Notes: generated from the letters alone by a model not told the origin. 64,000 nucleotides of DNA from Dromiciops gliroides (GCF_019393635.1 NC_057861.1:663336232-663400231), one strand, 5' to 3'; counted from the first letter of the stretch, positions 1 to 11,982 are shown. Numbers and translations are program-made.

Positions 1-330
1 TGCTTGAGCGTCCTGTGTATGCGTGCCACACCCAGGGCTCCAGGGGCCCGTGCCCCTGCTATGCACCCAGGGACCTCTGCACGGGCTACATCAGAGGCCG
101 GCCTGGACAAGCCCGGGATCTCTCAAATAGACCCTCTCAGGCTGGAGGGAGCTGGGGCTTCCCCCCCACCCCAGCTGTCTGACCTGGTGTTTCAGCCCAC
201 GGGGCTTTTTGGCTCAACTGAAGCAGAAGAAAAACCTGAAGGCCTAAGGCTTTCTAATCTCAGCCCAAAGGTAGGGTTCCCAAATCAAAATAAATTTCCA
301 CAAAGGGCTGGAAGACAAGTTGCATCTTTA
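1..330. other. GC-rich unassigned edge fragment
   Basis: This stretch is clearly richer in G and C than its surroundings. A plus-strand frame is open for about 109 codons from base 4, but it shows no domain, is proline/alanine-rich and is open toward the window edge. It could be the end of an old LTR, a CpG-island remnant or the edge of an exon lying to the left. I do not recognise it and do not call it a gene. Confidence 0.3.
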
Positions 331-985
331 TAGAGAAAGCAAATCCTGGAGCTTGTTTCCAATGCAAACATATTCCTCATAATTATCCTTCACTCTCCTA
401 TTCCACAATTCTGAACAAGGCATTGGTCTCTCAGGAAATTTACAAACTAAATTATCATTACCCACAGTAACTGTATAGTATGTACTATTGAGAAGATTAC
501 ACCTTTCTCCCCCTTTTCCCACATCATCTTATAGTTGGGGCAGATGACCCATAGTGACTAGGATCTACCTTTGGAGGCAATGAATAAGTAAAAAAAAAAA
601 AAAATCATTTCCCCTATTTTCATTTTGAATGGGACAAAGTTAGTAATACTGGATAAGCAGGATTATGATTTATATCAAAAATATCATTACATTTTCTTTC
701 CCTGAAGTCATTCATCTTTCAAACTTCTGTATTAATGTCAAGTGAACCACCATCATTCTAGTAACGGAGTTTTTCACAACCTATGCTATTATCTCCAACT
801 CCCAACTTTCCATAACCTCATATCCTCATGTCCAATCAGTTGAAAACCTTGTCACTTTTACCTCCATATCTTTTATATCTGTCCCTTTTATCCAACTAGA
901 CTGTCCAGACCCTTATCTTCTCAGCTTTTTCAGATTAGTGGGACTATCGGGTTTTGAATTCTGCTGAAATATTTTTGAAGAGGGG
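331..985. other. No recognisable gene
   Basis: AT-rich sequence with a short A run near 590. No long frame with family features and no clear repeat were recognised. Confidence 0.4.
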
Positions 986-989
986 GAAT

Positions 990-1258
990 AAAAAGGGAAT
1001 AAGCATTTATCTAGAACATACTACATGCAAGACATTGTGCTAAGTACTTAACATACTGTCTCATGTAATCCTCACAAAAACCTTGGGAGGTAGGTATTAT
1101 TATTATCCCCATTCTATAGTTGTGAAAAACTGAGGCAGAGATTAGGTGACTTGCCCAGGATTATACAGTAAGTGACTGAGCCCAAATTTGAACTCAGATC
1201 TTTGTAACATCAGCGTCAGAGGATACTCTAGATACTATGTACTACCTAGCTGCCTATA
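990..1258 (+). repeat. THER1/MIR-type CORE-SINE
   Basis: The order of segments is typical: a head with AAGCATTTATCTAGAACATA, then CTCATGTAATCCTCACAA, GAGGTAGGTATTATTATTAT, the core GGTGACTTGCCCAGGATTA, and an end CTACCTAGCTGCC. It is moderately diverged and has no poly(A) tail. This is the old mammal-wide/therian SINE class rather than the younger tRNA-headed SINE seen elsewhere in the window. Confidence 0.75.
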
Positions 1259-1259
1259 A

Positions 1260-1705
1260 TATGAATGAACTTATTTTTAAAAATTGATGTTTGAATGGAC
1301 TAAGAGCTTAATGTGCATCACCAGTATGATATGATAACTAAGAGAGCTATTAAGAGTCTGGTATGTATAAAGAAAGATGAAGTGTCCAACATTACTTAAG
1401 GTGTACTAATTCTATTACATTCTTCCTGTTAGAACATGAAACACTATGTTCAGATCCGGGTGTCATATTTTGGAAAAAATAGATCTTAAGTTCAAGACAC
1501 ATGATAATAAGTTGAAGTACATTGTAATGCTTAGTCTGAATGCAGTCAGACATAGGCATCATATGATAACTGTCTTGAAGTTCCTAGAAAGCTATAACAT
1601 GGAAGAGTCTCAGAGTGTAGAAGTACTTAAAATGAGTAGAAGTTAGAAAAGCAAATTTAGCCTTGTGGGAAAGGGAGAAAATACTAGTAATTAGATCTAA
1701 GAATG
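1260..1705. other. No recognisable gene
   Basis: A 66-codon frame at 1446-1646 lacks any recognisable motif. The stretch appears to be unique or very old sequence. Confidence 0.35.
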
Positions 1706-1707
1706 AA

Positions 1708-1962
1708 ATGGGAGCACCTAGGTGACACAGTGGATAAAAATCAGGGTCTGGAGCCAGGAAGACCTGAGTTCAAGTTCTGCCTCAAACACTTGCTAGATGT
1801 ATGACCTTGTGAAAGTCACTTAACCCTGTTTTCCTCAGATTTTTCATCTGTAAATGAGTTTGCAGAAGAAAATGGCAAATCATCCCAGCATTTTTGCCAA
1901 GAAAACCCCCAAAAGGGTCACAAAGAGTTAAACACAACTGAAAATGAGTAAACAAACAAAAG
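1708..1962 (+). repeat. MAR1-type SINE
   Basis: The tRNA-related head (CACCTAGGTGACACAGTGGA) and CORE are followed by the MAR1-specific 3' half: TTTGCAGAAGAAAATGGCAAATC, TTTTGCCAAGAAAACC and a final CAAAGAGTTAAACACAACTG. It is nearly full length and modestly diverged. The minus-strand 77-codon frame here is a shadow of the repeat. Confidence 0.85.
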
Positions 1963-2228
1963 AGTGAAGTAAACTGCTTTGGTAGTGGGAAGAGGAGCAG
2001 TAGATTTCCCCTCACTAGAATTCTTTAGGCAAAAACTACATGGTTACAAATTGTGTATGACAGATAAACAGTTCTTCAGGCATATAATGAACTCAAAGAC
2101 CTCTGGGCTCCCTTCCAAATGTGATACTCTCTGATTACACCTAACCACATCCATGTTCTTAGAATTCATCCATACTTTACTGGTTACCAGGGCAATGAGT
2201 TTAATTCTTCTTTAAAAATGTATCAACA

Positions 2229-2380
2229 GGGCAGCTAGGTGGCACAGTGGCTAGAGCACCGGCCCTAGAGTCAGAGGGCTCGAGTTCAAATCTGGCCTCA
2301 GACACTTAACACTTAACTAGCTGTGTGACCCTAGGCAAGTCACTTAACCCCAATTGCCTCACCAAAAAAAAAAAAAAAAA
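2229..2380 (+). repeat. WSINE1-like tRNA-headed SINE
   Basis: A full-length copy begins GGGCAGCTAGGTGGCACAGT, continues through the CORE TGTGTGACCCTAGGCAAGTC and ends in an A17 tail. A likely imperfect target duplication (ATGTATCA before, AGTATCAT after) flanks it. Low divergence and the intact tail make it one of the younger insertions. Confidence 0.9.
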
Positions 2381-2985
2381 GTATCATCATTGAAGATTGG
2401 GGAAGGGGGGGGGGATTTGGCCAGGGGTTAACAAACTCATAGCCATGTGCAGGGAATATTAATCTTGTATTAGTAACAAACAAGATGAATTGGGAAAAAT
2501 GGCAAGTGGAAATGTACTGATAATGAGACCTATTAGAATATCATTGTAGTACAGAGGAAATAACAAATACTAGGTTAGTATCTATGGGAGACTGAGGGAA
2601 TATTTGAGTCAATTTTTCTGGCATCCCAAGTAACCAACCTTTGGAACTTTAAAATGCATATCTCTATACATAGCATTACCTGGGAGGATGCTATAGTAGA
2701 AAAACTTGACCATTTTAAAAAGTACATGCATATCCATAGTACACATCAATTAATAAGAATAATTAGCATATATAACAAAACAAAGCTAGCTAGCTATAAA
2801 AATTACACTATCAGTAGGTCAATATATATATATATGTGTATGTGTGTGTGTGTGGTGTGTGAGCATATCACAACTTAATTTTAAGCAGTAGAAAATATGC
2901 TGAATAATTATTTTGCTATAATAAGAACATAACTGTAAGCAAAGTCCAATGAACATATGCATTTATTTTCTTTCTCTAATTAATA
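2381..2985. other. Unassigned AT-rich stretch
   Basis: It contains a G run near 2406 and a (TA)/(TG) microsatellite at about 2822-2860. No gene was seen. Confidence 0.4.
2822..2860. repeat. (TA)n(TG)n microsatellite
   Basis: An alternating TATATA run passes into TGTGTG; it creates a meaningless cysteine/valine-rich frame. Confidence 0.9.
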
Positions 2986-2989
2986 GTGA

Positions 2990-5715
2990 TTTAGACCTTT
3001 TTTAAATATAACTATAGATGGCTTTGAAGTCTTCTGAAAATTGACTGTTTATAACGATCAAAAAATTCACAATTTACCAATGGAAGTATGACTCATTTTT
3101 ATAAAGTTGACTTACTTACCTTTTTATACTTCCTCTTCTCTTGTCTTTGAATGCCAAATATTCTATTCAGCTCTTATATTTTCAACAGGAATGCTTGAAA
3201 GTCCTCTAATTCATTAAATTTCCATTAGTCCTGAAGGATTATACTTAGATTTTATGGGTAGGTTACTCTTGGTTGTAATCCTAGCTCTTTTGCCCTCTAG
3301 AATATCAGATTCTAATCACTCTGATACCATAATGTAGAAGCTGCTTAATCATTTATTATCCTGATTATGAATCCATGATATATGATTTTTTTCTTTCTAC
3401 CTGCTTGCAATAGTTTCTCCTTGACATGGGAACTCTGGAATATATCTAAACTATACGTGGGAGTTTTCATTTCAGGGTTTCTTTCAGAAGGTTATCAGAG
3501 GATTCTTTCAATTTCTATTTTACCCACTGAATCTAAGACATAGGGTCAATTTTACTTCATAATTTCTTTATGTATGATTACAAGTTTCTTTATTTTTTTA
3601 TCATGGCTTTCAGATAATCTAATTATTAAATGGACTCTTCTTGATCTAGTTTAGGTCATTTGTGATTTTTTCTCAATGAGGCATTTCCCATTTTCTTCTA
3701 TTTTTATTATTTTGAATTTGTGTTATTGTTTCTTGAAGTCTCATGGACTCTTTAGATTCTAGTTATCCAATTCTAATTTTTACTAATAATGTATTATTAT
3801 TAATTATTTAATTCAATGAACTTTTGTACCTCTTTTTTTCCATTTGGCCAACTCTGTTTTAATGTAATAAAGATTTTTATTTATAGTTTTGGGTTTCAAT
3901 CTTTATCCCTCTTTTTCTCCCTCCCCTTCCCCTCCCTGAGGTGGCAAACAACCATATATGGGTGATACATATATGATTATGTAAAATATTGCCATATTTG
4001 TCATTTCATACAAAAAACTAATTAAAAGAAAAAATGAAAGTGAAAAATAGTATGCTTCAGGCTGTTCCATCAATATCAGTTCTTTCTTTGGAGGTAGAAA
4101 GTATGTTTCATCAATAGTCCTTTGGGATTGTCTTGGATCATTATATTATTGAGATTAGTCAAGTCATTTACAGTTCTTCATCAAACAATATTGCTGTCTC
4201 TGTGCACAATGTTCTCTTGGTTCTGCTCACTTCACTATACATTATTTCATACATGCTTTTCCAGGACTTTCTGAAGTCATCCTGCTTATCATTTCTTATA
4301 GCACAATAATATTCCATTACCATCATATACCACAGTTTGTTTAGCCATTCCCCAATTGATGGCCAATATTTAGCCACCACAAAAAGACCCACTATAAATA
4401 TATTATACAAATTTGTCTTTTTCTCTTTTGGAGGATGTTTTTGGGATAAAAACCTAGCAGTGGTATTGCTGGATCAAAGGGTATGCACAGTTCTATAGCC
4501 CTTTGGTCTTACCGACTCTGTTTTTTAAGGCGCTTTTCTTAAGTGAATTTATGTAGTTCCTTTTATATTTAGCCTATTCTATTTTTAAGGAGTTCTTTTC
4601 TTCAGTGACTTTTTGTGCCTCTCTTACTTTAGGACAATTCTATTTTTAAGACATTTTCTTCAATGTTTTGTGCATCTTTTACAAAGTTATTAATTCTCCT
4701 CACTATTTTCTTATCATATCTTTCATTTTCTCACTATTTTTCCGCTGTCACACTTATCTCTTGCTTTAACTTTTCCAGGAATTCTTCTTGGGCTTGAGCT
4801 CAATTAGAATTTTTCTTTGAAGCTTTGGTTGTAGTGGTTTTCACATTGTTGCCACCTTCTCTGTTTATGTCTTGGTCTTCCCTACAATCTTAGTAGCTTT
4901 TTATGGCCAAATTATTTTTCCAACCTATTTCTTGACTTTGAACTTTTTGTTAATGGTAGGTTCCACTCCCCTGTGGGTAGGTTCCACTACCCTGTGGGTA
5001 GGGAGACACTGTTGCAAATTTTAGACTTTTTTGTGCTGCTATTTTCAGGGCTAGTTTTAGGAGTCTACAGGTTTTTTAGTGTTTCCACAGTGATATGATC
5101 CAAAGAAAGGTGTGGTCACTGCTCTATTGGTATAAACTCTGCTTTTTATGGGCACTTGCTCCCCTATAGCAATAAGTACTACCACTTCTCTTGGTGCTAG
5201 CATGTTGACTATGTCCTCTGTTCCCCTGCAGCCACAATCATTAGCAATTTTATCTGCCTTGGAACAGGGACCAGGGACCTTGCTCCCTAGTGATGAGCCA
5301 CAAACACCCCTCTTTGCCCTGAATTTGTGACCCAGAACACTATGGGTAATAGAGTTGTCAGTCATAGCCAGCTCCACCAAGTTCCTGCAAGTGGTTTCTT
5401 GTCATCCTTTTCTGACCAGTTGTCTCATCCTCTTAGCATGTCTGAACTGATAGTTCCCAAAGCTGCTGCTGCTACCACTGTTAAGGTCATCTCTAAGGCC
5501 CACCACTGGTTCTCCTACCTTGATTCAGGCCTGCTTCTACCTTGGTGTCACTGATGAACATCTTCTGTACATCCTTTAAGTTGTCTTAGGCTGAAAAATA
5601 TCACTCTGACTTTTTGTTGGCTCTAGCACTAAAAACATGTAATTTGAGTAGTTATTTCAAAGCCATTTGGAGAGGAATATTGGGAGAGTTCATCTGGGTT
5701 GTTGTTTGTTCTCAC
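2990..5715 (-). mobile_element. Old HAL1 (half-L1), copy 1
   Basis: Read on the minus strand this runs from an L1-type 5' UTR (about 5715 to 4980) through the coiled-coil coding part of ORF1 (4980-4512 and 3860-3600) to the ORF1 C-terminal region (3600-3121) and some downstream sequence. The ORF1 end is collinear with the better copy at 11998-15524, for example the segments around 3127-3240 and 3290-3330. No ORF2 part belonging to it was found. It is strongly decayed and is interrupted by an L1 3' end at 3861-4511. A SINE sits at its 5' end. Confidence 0.65.
3861..4511 (-). mobile_element. L1 3' end (ORF2 tail and 3' UTR) inserted in HAL1 copy 1
   Basis: On the minus strand the ORF2 C-terminus is readable (4168-4410 encodes a segment with WLNKLWYMMVMEYYCAIRND and later SEVSRTKRTLCTETAIL), a conserved part of marsupial L1 ORF2. 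It is followed by the 3' UTR with the pyrimidine-rich CCCTCCCC stretch near 3925. An imperfect duplication ACTCTGTTTT occurs on both sides (about 3851 and 4514), so this is a 5'-truncated L1 insertion that came after HAL1 copy 1. Confidence 0.8.
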
Positions 5716-5846
5716 TTTTTTTTTTTTAGTGGGGCAATGAGCGTCACACAGCTGGTAAGTGTCAAATGTCTGAGGCCAAATTTGAACTCAGGTCCTCCTG
5801 AATCCAGGACCAATACTTTATTCACTGTGCCACCTTCCCTCCCAAA
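5716..5846 (-). repeat. WSINE1-like SINE
   Basis: The reverse complement of the CORE is visible (GCGTCACACAGCTGGTAAGT, then CTGAGGCCAAATTTGAACTC and CACTGTGCCACCTT), preceded by the T run that represents its A tail. It lies at the 5' edge of HAL1 copy 1. Confidence 0.85.
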
Positions 5847-5866
5847 CTTGTTTTTGTTTTGTTTTG

Positions 5867-7072
5867 TGAGATATTTCACATCTTCTTTCTTAATATTTTG
5901 ACTTTTTTATTATTTCTTGATGTCTCATGGAGTCATTAGCTTCTACTTGCCCAATTCTAATTTTAAGGAATTATTTTATTCAGTGAATTTTTTTAGTTAT
6001 TTATCCAATTCTTTTAAAAAAAAAGAGTTATGCTAATCAGTGAATTTTTTAATTTGTTTTTCCACCTGGCCAATTCTATTTTTTATAAGATGCTGTTTTT
6101 TTAGTATTTATTTTTACCTCTTTTACCAAAATGTTAATTGTTTTTTTCCTATAATGTTCTTCAATCACTCTCATTTCTTTTCACAATTTTTCTTTTACTA
6201 TTTTTATTGGATTAAAAAAAATCACTTCCAGAAATTTTGGTTGGTTTTTAATCTGATTCACATTTTAATTTCATGCTTTCCTTGTAGTTATTTGATATTA
6301 TTATTTTATTATGAATTTCTATCTTGATCATTGTCACCATTTTAGGTTTTTATTGTCAAATTCTTCGTTCATTTCCCCACACTAATTATTGACTTTGAAA
6401 TTTATGTCAAAGTTATACTTGGTTTCCAAGGTAGAAGTTAGGGAAACTCTCCCAAACCTCAGGCTTTTTAGCCATGCTGTTTTGAAAGTTAGTTCTGAGG
6501 GTTTGGATGTTTCAGGTGCTTCCAAGGTTATGTGATCCAAGGAATGGTGTGATCAGTACTCTCTTCCAATACCAGGCACAACTCCTTCTCAAGATCCCTC
6601 CTCCCTTGTAATGAAAAACAATACTGCTCCTCAGGACCCTTGCTCCTTGCACTAAAAGAGCTCCTCTCTGGCATGTAAATGTTACCTGAAAGTTGCTATA
6701 GGGAATGGATTTGCTAAATAGTACTCTGTCTTATACCCAGTATGAGCACAGGGGTGCCTTGTTATTTCTTTCCTCCCAATCCCTTTACCCTCACTGATTT
6801 GAGAACTCCCAAAGGTGCTGCTACTGCTGCTGATGACACCACTTCCAAGATCCAGTTCTGGTGTTACTGCTATGTAGGCTCCATGGTACATCATACCCCA
6901 ATATCATAGAACTTTTCTTCAGATCCCCTAAATTGTCTTGGGACTGGATAAACTTCCTAATCCTGACCTTTTATGTACTCTTCCACTCTAGAATATGATT
7001 CATTATTTTAAAATATTTTCAAGGGGGGAGTTGGAAAATTTTGTCTGTTTACTACATCATCTTGGCTCCATC
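5867..7072 (-). mobile_element. Old HAL1/L1 5' half, copy 2
   Basis: On the minus strand the element starts at 7072 with the L1-type 5' terminus (GGAGCCAAGATGATG reversed at 7056-7070), has about 700 bases of 5' UTR and then a degraded coiled-coil part of ORF1 ending near 5867 at the segment equivalent to 14295 of the better copy. The remainder of ORF1 is absent here. The 5' UTR is alignable with that of copy 1 (compare 6470-6600 with 5045-5170). Confidence 0.6.
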
Positions 7073-7109
7073 GCTAGATTCCTAATACTGAGTTTTCTCC
7101 TTCCATTCT

Positions 7110-9614
7110 TCTTCTTAGATCATCCCTGGATAATAAAATAATATCTAGACTTCCTAGTTAGATTTTCTAAGAACCATAGTGCTGATAAAAATCTGAGGGG
7201 GTTACATGTTTAATCTTCCCATATAATAATGCAAGTAGTTTAATTTAGTTTTATTCCCTTATGATTTCTTATTCATATTTACCTTTTTAGGTTTATCCTG
7301 AATCTTGAGTTTGACTGTCAAATATTTTATTCAACTATAATCTTTGCATAATAAATCCTTGAAAGTACTCTATTTTACATGATGACTATTTTTCTCCCTT
7401 AGGATTATAATCAGTTGTGTTTTTTTTTTCTGGGTAAGTTATTCTTGGTTGTAATCCTAGGTCTATTGCTTTCTGGATTATCGTATTCCAAGCCCTCTCT
7501 TTCTTGAAATTAGTGGCTGCTAAATCTTGTGATTCTGTCTGGCTCGATGGCACTTGAATTCTTTCTTTTTGTCTGAGTGGAGTATTTTCCAGGTAGTTCT
7601 GGATTTGTGGTGCAATATTCCTGAGGGTTTTTATTTTGGTCTTTCTTTTCAGGAGATTCTTTCAGTTTCTACTTTGCCCTCTGTTTTTTAGACATCTAAC
7701 TCATTTCCCTTTATTTATGTCTCTGTGTGTTTGTGTGTATATACATGTATATGTATATGCATATATATTTTGAAATATGATGTCTAGGCTCCTTTTTGTT
7801 GATAGCTTTGAAATAGACCAATTATTATTTTCTTTTTAATTTGTGATATATAATTAAATTTTGTACTTGTGTCAAACATAGATATATTATACAAACACAC
7901 ACATATGTGACAGATATAATGTGTATTTTCTATTTTATTACATTTAGATGTATCTAAATATATTCTAGTACATAGAGCTTAGTATTTTAAATCCTTAATC
8001 TTTTTCTTTTTCTAAACAGGTAGTTTTCTTTTTTATACAGGTAAATAACTTTTATAAATAACATATACATAACAATTTATATAAATAATATATATGAAAA
8101 ATTGTTTTAATATTACTATATAAATAAGACCCAAATAAATTATACATGCACAACATATATATTTGTGTGTGTGTATATAGATACATATTAGATCCTGTAC
8201 CTTTCCCAGCACACCCCTCCCCACCTTCTTTTTTTTCAAGTTAAACATTTTTTTTCTTTTTCCAATCTCTATCCTTCCTTCCCTCCCTCCTTTTCCCCCT
8301 TCCCAAGGCAGCAAACAATCCAATCATATAAACATATATGATTATGCAAAACATCAACATACTTGCCATTTAATGAAAGAATGTGAAAAATATCATCCTT
8401 CAGTCTGTTCCATCAATATCAGTTCTTTCCTTGGAGGTAGATAGTATGTTTCATCAATATTCTTTTGTGATTGTCTTGGATTATTGTATTGTTGAGAAAA
8501 GTCAAGTCATTCATGGCTCTTCATGGAACAATATTGCCATCTCTGTGTTCAGTGTTCTCTTGGTTCTTCTCACTTCACAATATATCATTTCATACATGTC
8601 TTTCCAAGCTTTTTAATTTTTTGGTAGGCTTTTTCTAATATTCATTTTTCTTTGATGTTTTGTTCATAAACTTTTTCAAATCATTGCTTTCTTTTGTGTT
8701 TATAACTTAAACTTCCCTGTCACCATAATAACTTTATGTTTGGGCTCTTTTTTTGTTGTTTGCTCATTTTTCAAGATTTATTCTTGACTTTGGACTTTAT
8801 ATTAATGTTGAGCTCTATTCATTTGGGGGGATGGTGGGAATGTCTGGACTGTGCTTCTGCTGCTTTTTCAGCTCAGTTTGTTTCTGCATTTTTCAGTGCT
8901 TGTAAAGTTGTGTAATATGGGGAATGGTTTGTTTACAAGCCTCCTTGACTGAGCTCTGCTAGTTCCTGACCCCAGTTTGGGTCTGATGCTTTGTGTGTAG
9001 CTGAATTTCAGTAGGTTGTTGCTGGACTTAAGACTTGGTCACTATTAGCATTTTGCAAGGTTCTATAGCTTCAGAATGACTGAAATGCTAGCTCCATTTT
9101 TCTTTTCTTCTTCTGCCCTGTTTCCCCCCCCCCACTGCAATTATATGGACTGGGATAAAGATTAAAAGTGAATCCTTACTTTTTCCTTGCATCAGTGCCA
9201 CATAGATAGTGAAGTGTCTAGAATTTGTTTTTTACTCAGTATTCAACCAGCACCTTAGCACATTGTAGCAGCTGCTCCTGTCCACCCTAGATCTGTGAAG
9301 AAGTAGGTAAAGCATGACATTATCTGATGGTACCAATTCCTGTTTCCAGTGCTTGTTCAGGGGTCTCCTGGGATTTGTTTCTGTTCCAGTGTTTGCTTCC
9401 ATCCAGCTGTCATCATCACTTCAAAATGTTCCTGGCCAACTTCAACCTCAATGTCCACAGACCTCTCTTATTTTCTTCTAAGCCTCCCTAAGATGTAAAA
9501 AATAGATTCTCTATGACATTGTTTTGGTTTTCTGGATAAAAGTTTATTAAGTTATGTATTCTACATTTTTGTAAAGGAGGTGTGTTGATAAAGCTAGGCT
9601 TTCACCATCTTGAC
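7110..9614 (-). mobile_element. Old HAL1, copy 3
   Basis: ORF1 C-terminal sequence (about 7265-7700) and 5' UTR (about 8750-9614, ending at the TCACCATCTTGACTC terminus) can be followed on the minus strand. Between them are a TA/TG-rich stretch and a 5'-truncated L1 3' end (8225-8612). It is as decayed as copies 1 and 2. Confidence 0.6.
8225..8612 (-). mobile_element. L1 3' UTR inserted in HAL1 copy 3
   Basis: It is closely similar to 3890-4260 in the same orientation: the CCTTCCCTCCCTCC pyrimidine stretch, the ACATATATGATTATGCAAAA segment and the TCAATATCAGTTCTTTCCTT segment are shared. It represents the same L1 3' end subfamily. Confidence 0.75.
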
Positions 9615-10055
9615 TCTTTTTTTGGACTTTTCACTTGAATTCACTGAACAGATGTGTTGTCCCTTGTTCATTTCCTCTTGGATATGCTATTGTTATTTCA
9701 AACTCATAATACCCAAAACATTTTTTTCATTTTCTAGCATCAAAGCTGCTCCCTTTCTCCTTCTCTTTTCTCCCTTGTCAATAGGATTCTTTCTACTAAC
9801 TTGTGTTCAAAATCTTGTAAACATGTTTTATTTGTCCTTCTCCACATCTTATATTCAAATGATTATCAAAACTATTTTTAAATGTCTCTAAGATTCATCC
9901 CTTTTTATTACCATTTCCATCATCCTATGTCAAATCTTTATTATATTATGTCTCCATTAATGGATCTTAAAGTTTATTTCCTCTATTCTCTTTCTCCTCA
10001 AATCCATTCTCCCTATCAATAACATATAACTACTATCCATTGGTATTAAATGTTC
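9615..10055. other. Pyrimidine-rich, possibly LINE-derived
   Basis: This T/C-rich stretch has the texture of decayed L2-type LINE sequence, but no diagnostic motif could be secured. A 93-codon frame at 9610-9891 is hydrophobic and without recognisable features. Confidence 0.3.
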
Positions 10056-10150
10056 TCTTCTTCTCCTTCTCCTTCTCCTTCTCCTTCTCCTTCTCCTTCT
10101 CCTTCTCCTTCTCCTTCTCCTTCTCCTTCTCCTTCTCCTTCTCCTTCTCC
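10056..10150. repeat. (TTCTCC)n hexanucleotide repeat
   Basis: About 16 near-perfect copies of a pure pyrimidine hexamer lie next to a SINE. The minus-strand frame reads as polyarginine and is not a real protein. Confidence 0.95.
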
Positions 10151-10282
10151 GGCAATGAGGATTAAGTGACATGCCCAGTGTCACACAGCTAGTAAGTGTC
10201 AAGTGTCTGAGGCCAGATTTGAACTAAGGTCCTTCTGAATCCAAGGCCCTTGCTTTATGCAATGTGCCATGTAGGGGCCCCC
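10151..10282 (-). repeat. WSINE1-like SINE
   Basis: The minus-strand CORE (AAGTGACATGCCCAGTGTCA, CACACAGCTAGTAAGTGTCA) and head (GTGCCATGTAGGGGCCCC) are present. The hexamer repeat directly replaces the usual tail position, so it probably grew from the SINE tail. Confidence 0.85.
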
Positions 10283-10499
10283 ATAATTGTTCTATTCTGG
10301 CACTCATATCTCTACTATTTGACCCTAACTTATTTGTCTAATCTAATCTCTATTTGCCTATGTATACCCTCTGTTCCTGTTTTCTACACCTTTATTCAGA
10401 CTCATTTCCAAGATTTCAGTTTGAATTCTCTTTTTTAGACCCCTCCAAGTCCCATCCACACTTCAAATGGAGCTATGTCATGCAATTACAAAAGTACTG

Positions 10500-10628
10500 A
10501 AATGAAGATGGGACACTTGGTAGTTTGGTTATACTCCCGATCCTCACTAGCTATGTGACACTGGTTAAGACATGATTTCTCTGAACCTTTAAGTCTGGCA
10601 CTCAATCCACTGCACCACCTATCTGCCC
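10500..10628 (+). repeat. Degenerate tRNA-headed SINE
   Basis: Only scattered matches remain: CTAGCTATGTGACACTGGTT of the CORE and a reversed-looking ACTGCACCACCTATCTGCCC end. Mixed orientation suggests two overlapping fragments. Confidence 0.4.
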
Positions 10629-10949
10629 AAAATTAATATTGTATAATATTAAATTGGGCTTCATTCCTCAGTGGCAGTATTTTTTTTCTTCCACAACCAA
10701 GTCTACCATACATCAAAAAGTAGTTTTTCCAAAGCTTCACTTCTCACCAAAAGTCCCCCACATTATCCCCTTCTCTCTCTGATCTTCTTGGGGGAAAGTG
10801 ATGCCAAAAATGTTCTGTCTTCTTTGTCCTGTTTCTCAGTTCAAAATCACTTACCCCTTCAACTCTATCCTTCTTTAATCCAGTCTCCCAAGAAGAAATT
10901 ATTCTTTTTCCTTGAAAAGTAATACCTGTATTTCTAAACTTCTACTATG

Positions 10950-11230
10950 GGAACTTATCCTCAGTCAATTCAGTTCAGTTCAGTTCAATTCAATTCAATC
11001 CAATTGTTTTGTTCAAGGCACTGAGCTAAGCCTTGGAGATGCAAGACAAATATGAAATAATCTCTGAGTTCAAGGATCTTACGTTCTTCTGGGATACATA
11101 AAATTTTCTTATGAGTAAGTATAAAGTATATGCAAAGTAATCCAAAGTATTTTTTAAGAAAGAGTGGTAACAGCCAGAGAGAGCAGGAAAAGACTTTTTT
11201 AGGAAGGGGCACTTGAGCTGGACTTGGAAG
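10950..11230 (+). repeat. Unnamed dispersed repeat (ATTCAAT...AAGGCACTGAGCTAAG type)
   Basis: It matches the middle of a repeat seen more fully at 23449-23920: a GGCACTGAGCTAAGCCTTGG segment, an AGTTCAAGGATCTTACGTTC segment, then GGGGCACTTGAGCTGGACTT and TTGGAAGGAAAG. It is heavily decayed. Confidence 0.5.
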
Positions 11231-11845
11231 GAAAGTAATTTATAATCACCCCTGGAGGCTATCTTCAGATAATAATATTCTTCATTTGGAAATAAAATTA
11301 TGTTTTAATATTTCCCTTATGGGAACTCCAATAGACTGCCTTTGCTATAATCTATACTCTCCCTCTAATCTTTATTTTCTCCTTGCTGACAGGTTGCTTC
11401 CCTACTGCCTGTAAATAAACCCATCTCTCCTCTATTTGTCCATACTTATTAGGTTTCACCCTTATCTTTCCTTCCCTTTGTGCCTAAAATTTTTGAGAAG
11501 GTTGTGCCTAATAGGTGTCTCTACTCCTCTCATTCTCTTCTTAAATGTCTACAATCTGGCTTCTGACTTTATCATTCAACTAAAACTTTTTCATCCTAAG
11601 TTATCAAATTGTCTCTTATTTGCCAGATCTAATTACTTTTTAATCAATCCTCATCCATCTTGTCCTCTCTACAGTTTTAATGCTTTCTTCTCTCTAAGTT
11701 TTTATAGCATTATTCTCCCCTAGGTCTTCTACCCATTTGTTCACACATTTGTCTCCTTTGCTGGATCTTCATTTCAATAATGCCCACTAAACATAGGTGT
11801 CCCACAAGACTCTATCCTGGGATTGATTCTCTTCTCCTTCTATAT

Positions 11846-11982
11846 TTTTTTTGGTGATCTAATTGGGGTTGAGCTGCCCAGAGTCACACAGCTAGTAAGT
11901 GTCAAGTGTCTGAGGCTAGATTTGAACTCAGGTCCTCCTGAATCCAGGGCCTGTGCTCTATCCACTGCACCACCTAGCTGCC
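11846..11982 (-). repeat. WSINE1-like SINE
   Basis: The minus-strand CORE and head are complete (CAGAGTCACACAGCTAGTAA to CACCACCTAGCTGCC). It is flanked by the 12-base duplication CCTTCTATATTT at 11836-11847 and 11983-11994. It interrupts the L2. Confidence 0.9.

Noticed and set aside
9957-10202. Polyarginine protein frame on the minus strand
   Set aside because: It is the translation of the (TTCTCC)n repeat and adjacent SINE.
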